Source: Chryseobacterium viscerum
Lineage (GTDB): Bacteria; Bacteroidota; Bacteroidia; Flavobacteriales; Weeksellaceae
Reading direction: 5' to 3'
DNA: 64,000 nt
NCBI RefSeq assembly: GCF_025949665.1
Contig: NZ_JAPDFT010000002.1
Location: 248,001-312,000, forward strand
The notes under the pieces were generated by a model, which saw only the letters and a list, made by a program, of their open reading frames with translations, was not told the DNA's origin and searched no databases. Position 1 is the stretch's first letter; every line of letters begins with the position of its first letter. Positions 61,365 to 64,000 of this stretch are shown piece after piece. Position numbers and translations under genes: made by a program.

Positions 61365-62204
61365 ATGACAAAAAAAGCAATTATACTCAATATATTTATT
61401 TTAACAGCGCTGGGAAGCATGGGAAAAGCCCAGGTGAAAATAGGTGATCATCCTGAAAAAGTACATTCAAGGGCACAGTTACAGGTTGAAAGTAAGACCA
61501 AAGGAATTATCCTGCCCATTGTTGAAAATCATACTGAATTACCCAATTATAATGCCTCTCACCCTGATCTGTATGAGAATAACCCCAGCGACAACGGATT
61601 GGTATTTTATAACAAAGAAATAAAAGATGTTGTAAAATACGACGGCTACCGATGGGTAGCAGCCACCGAAAGGAGTATTAAAAATTATAAAAACTTAAGT
61701 ATTCTGGGATCAAATGCGGCAGATTTAGCAGTTGCCAATGTATTGGGGATCACAGGACGACCTACTCTACAATTCAATATTCTAAGTAACATTGACAGAA
61801 ATAACATCAACAACCTTGGTGTTACTGTAAATGCCAACGGAGAAATCACTATTCCTGCCGATGGGTTTTACAGAATTAATCCATCAGTGAAAACAAGCAG
61901 TGCCGGCGGTCTTTCTGTTGGAAATGCTGCTACAATTGTATCCCTTCAGGCACTCTATGTAAACGCAGTGGGAGAAGGCTGGCAAAAAATTCACGAAAAC
62001 AGTTTCTTACTTTATGGATTGGTGGTTACAGCAGGCAGTGCTAATTCTGTGAACAGTTTTTCCACCACCAAATATCTTCATGCCGGAGACCAGATCCGCT
62101 TAAGAGGAGGAATCCAGGCCGACACGGGTTTGAACCTCGGAACCGGAGTGAATTTTAAAATGAATGATAAAGACACTTATATCTATATTGAAAAACTGAA
62201 CTAA
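61365..62204 (+). CDS. Secreted C1q-like beta-sandwich protein 2
   Basis: A 279-aa paralog: signal MTKKAIILNIFILTALGSMGKAQ, then KIGDHPEKVHSRAQLQVESKTKGIILPIV and LVFYNKEIKDVVKYDGYRWV, and a C-terminal jellyroll (ITIPADGFYRINPSVKTSS, YLHAGDQIRLRGGI). The ATG at 61365 is chosen over a GTG at 61356 inside the previous gene. It lacks the CVLxGCG motif of its two neighbours. Function unknown. Confidence 0.75.
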   Translation: MTKKAIILNIFILTALGSMGKAQVKIGDHPEKVHSRAQLQVESKTKGIILPIVENHTELPNYNASHPDLYENNPSDNGLVFYNKEIKDVVKYDGYRWVAATERSIKNYKNLSILGSNAADLAVANVLGITGRPTLQFNILSNIDRNNINNLGVTVNANGEITIPADGFYRINPSVKTSSAGGLSVGNAATIVSLQALYVNAVGEGWQKIHENSFLLYGLVVTAGSANSVNSFSTTKYLHAGDQIRLRGGIQADTGLNLGTGVNFKMNDKDTYIYIEKLN

Positions 62205-62205
62205 T

Positions 62206-63033
62206 ATGACAAAGAAAATATACACCCTCACCCTTTTACTGATGGCTGTACTGTTCTTCTCTCAAGTTACAGTAGGCAGTCATAGCAGCCCAAGTACAAA
62301 CGCTATGTTCAATGTTGTCAACAAAGAAGACAATGCCACAAATTCTAAAGGGATGATGATCCCAACAGTAAATGATGAAACCGAGCTGCCTCTTTACAAC
62401 GCAAGCGAGCCCGATCATTTTAATGATGATTCCAACATGCAGGGAATGATCCTATACAGAAAGGATATTAAAAGAGTGGTTGTTTATGATGGCGAAAAAT
62501 GGAAACCTACTTTTTATGAAAGTGGAGGAAAGACAACCCGAGCCAGCATGAATCCTTCAATGGCTGAAAGTAATTTTCCTTCTGTAACCTGTGTACTTAT
62601 CGGATGCGGAGAAAAAGATGTCCCTTTTGGGTTTTATGACAGCACTCAGGATACGGATAAACTTGGTATCATTGACCCTCAAGGCATTGTGAATAGTAAT
62701 TTTAATAACTTTACTTTTAAAGAATCCGGATTTTATAAAATTTTGATCAGTTTAAAAGTAAAGACTTCAGGAATACACGTTAGTCCGCCAACAATTTCCT
62801 TCAGGGCTTTAAAGAACGGAAATGTACTTGCAAGAAATGATGTGCCTTTAAATGAAGCAATCTTAATTACTGCTGGCGCAAATAGAGTTGGAACTATGGA
62901 ATTTCTTTCCATGTTTGACAAAGGAGATCAGTTGAAAGTTCAGGTTTCAGGAGGTGTTTCTATTCTTACTGTGGCAGATGTCTACAAAATTGTTCCTACA
63001 GACGGAACTTTTATCAGTATAGAAAAATTGTAA
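62206..63033 (+). CDS. Secreted C1q-like beta-sandwich protein 3
   Basis: A 275-aa paralog: signal MTKKIYTLTLLLMAVLFFSQ, then NSKGMMIPTVNDETELPLYNASEPDHF (closely matching protein 2) and MILYRKDIKRVVVYDGEKW, the CVLIGCG motif, and a C-terminal jellyroll (FTFKESGFYKILISLKVKTS, MFDKGDQLKVQVSGG). It ends the operon and is followed by a terminator. The three proteins may assemble, as C1q-like domains often form trimers; that is inference. Confidence 0.75.
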   Translation: MTKKIYTLTLLLMAVLFFSQVTVGSHSSPSTNAMFNVVNKEDNATNSKGMMIPTVNDETELPLYNASEPDHFNDDSNMQGMILYRKDIKRVVVYDGEKWKPTFYESGGKTTRASMNPSMAESNFPSVTCVLIGCGEKDVPFGFYDSTQDTDKLGIIDPQGIVNSNFNNFTFKESGFYKILISLKVKTSGIHVSPPTISFRALKNGNVLARNDVPLNEAILITAGANRVGTMEFLSMFDKGDQLKVQVSGGVSILTVADVYKIVPTDGTFISIEKL

Positions 63034-63066
63034 TTCAAAAATAGGATTCAATTCAATAAAAATAAT

Positions 63067-63100
63067 AAAACAGGATGTTCATTGGAGCATCCTGTTTTTA
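63067..63100. terminator. Bidirectional terminator
   Basis: AAAACAGGATG/CATCCTGTTTT stem between the convergent C1q-like operon and the SRPBCC gene. Confidence 0.88.
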
Positions 63101-63144
63101 TATTATAAAATTCATCTGACATCATTCTTTTACATGAGAGCATA

Positions 63145-63636
63145 TCAACTGATCAGTTCTTCCAATTGTTTCAGTCCCATTTTAAATCCTTCTTCAAACC
63201 CCATATCAAGGATCTTTTTCATCACTTCCGGAGAATGGTAATGGATATTAATGGTCACTTTAGTTCCTTCTTCCACTCCGGTAAAACCTATCAACCATTT
63301 TGATCTTGGAAAATCTTCATTGATGTTTCCTTTTTCATCACAGAAAGCACTCATCCAGTCAAGGCTTCTGTGTTCCGTAATTTCGCCATACTGAGACTGA
63401 GCGTACATAGGTCCTTTCTCCCCGTTTGGCCCTACCATTGCATACATCCAGATTCCACCTTCTTTAAAGTTTTGGCTTACTGTTTCACATTTCCAGGGTT
63501 TAGGTCCCCACCATTGATCCAATAATTCGGATTGGGTGAAATGATCCCATACCGTTGAAACATCAGCCTTATAAATTTTCATGACATACGTACTGGCCGC
63601 ATCAAAATCTTTGTTGAAAATGATATTAGATTCCAT
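63145..63636 (-). CDS. SRPBCC (AHSA1-like) domain protein
   Basis: A 163-aa protein of the START/Bet v1-like superfamily: KIYKADVSTVWDHFTQSELLDQWWGPKPW, GGIWMYAMVGPNGEKGPMYAQ, TKVTINIHYHSPEVMKKILDMGFEEGF. The WWGPK segment is typical of the AHSA1 (activator of Hsp90 homolog) group. These bind hydrophobic ligands; the ligand here is unknown. It is a single gene on the minus strand. Confidence 0.88.
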   Translation of the reverse strand: MESNIIFNKDFDAASTYVMKIYKADVSTVWDHFTQSELLDQWWGPKPWKCETVSQNFKEGGIWMYAMVGPNGEKGPMYAQSQYGEITEHRSLDWMSAFCDEKGNINEDFPRSKWLIGFTGVEEGTKVTINIHYHSPEVMKKILDMGFEEGFKMGLKQLEELIS

Positions 63637-63837
63637 ATATTTTTATTTTTAATAAAGTTAACACTTTATTTATTGAAAGGGACTTTTCATATGACAAGTA
63701 AAGGATAATTCATAAATAATTGTTAAAAAACACTCTTTTAAGAAAAAAAAAACAATTATTTGGCTCGTTTTTTGTTTAAGTAGTCTTAAAAAAATTAATT
63801 TTAACATTCATTTTTCCAAAACATATATAATTAAATA

Positions 63838-64000
63838 ATGAATAACAAATTCATCCCAATAATTTCAGTGTTTATGACAATCTCACTGATTGTCTTTGTG
63901 ACGCTCCAATTTTATTGGTTGAAAGGCTATTACGGTGTACTGGAACAGGATTTTTCAAATAAAGTGTATGCTGTTTTGGAAAGTACTTCACAAAATATTC
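63838..64000 (+). CDS. Probable sensor histidine kinase, N-terminal fragment (runs off window)
   Basis: 54 codons are visible from ATG 63838: MNNKFIPIISVFMTISLIVF, a single membrane helix, then TLQFYWLKGYYGVLEQDF and SNKVYAVLESTSQNI. The frame is still open at the window end. This start (one helix, then a FxxKVYxALE-type periplasmic segment) resembles the N-terminus of Flavobacteriia two-component sensor kinases. No kinase domain is within the window, so the call is tentative. Confidence 0.55.
   Translation, partial: MNNKFIPIISVFMTISLIVFVTLQFYWLKGYYGVLEQDFSNKVYAVLESTSQNI

Overview
This window looks like chromosomal DNA from a Chryseobacterium-like member of the Flavobacteriia (Bacteroidota). 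The evidence is low G+C DNA, Bacteroidota-type promoter elements (TAnnTTTG at -7, sometimes with TTTG/TTG at -33), type IX secretion (T9SS) cargo with type A and type B C-terminal domains, TonB-dependent receptors, DUF4293/DUF4271/DUF4296/DUF6146 proteins, an exosortase F pair and a Rho factor with a large disordered insert. I found no rRNA, tRNA, CRISPR array, prophage or intact insertion sequence. Genus assignment is inference.

Layout. 0.2-11.6 kb: four long secreted T9SS type-B paralogs in two pairs (two with a CUB/PPC-like N-terminus, two with an L-type lectin-like N-terminus), with dnaB and rnhA between the pairs. Their N- and C-terminal halves have conflicting relationships, which indicates domain exchange. 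11.7-15.5 kb: a nitroreductase and a nadB-(membrane protein)-nadC operon. 15.7-21.9 kb: a TonB receptor, a small membrane protein, asd, a cation-diffusion facilitator and, on the minus strand, XrtF exosortase with its partner. 22.1-25.7 kb: an AmgK-like sugar kinase, a GxxExxY gene, a stand-alone RapZ C-terminal domain, a MurU-like nucleotidyltransferase and a LOG-family protein. The GxxExxY gene is bounded by perfect 15-bp inverted repeats and appears to be a small inserted cassette interrupting a peptidoglycan-recycling / amino-sugar operon.

25.7-40.1 kb: a DUF6702-like protein, an AidA/PixA protein, a DUF5689 lipoprotein + TonB receptor + secreted nuclease/phosphatase module, superoxide dismutase, rho, DUF4293, an M28 peptidase, an MsbA-like ABC exporter and a DUF1801 protein. 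40.2-44.5 kb: an accessory-looking minus-strand block with a large secreted protein, two small helix-turn-helix proteins and a membrane-bound LuxR-type regulator. A nearly identical palindromic DNA element precedes the first and last units and a related one precedes the middle unit. 44.5-55.2 kb: conserved housekeeping genes (psd, cdsA, a LUD protein, ftsH, rsfS, birA, lptF/G, tgt, DUF4296, GT2, DUF4271, hemD-like). 55.3-64 kb: a T9SS type-A protein with four tandem repeats, an S9 peptidase, a small hypothetical protein, a three-gene operon of C1q-like secreted proteins, an SRPBCC protein and the start of a probable sensor kinase gene that runs off the window.

The most interesting leads are the GxxExxY cassette, the repeated palindrome around the HTH/LuxR block, the RapZ-domain link to MurNAc/GlcNAc recycling, the XrtF system without an evident substrate, and the mosaic T9SS paralogs. 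All functional assignments rest on reading motifs by eye; no database search was run.
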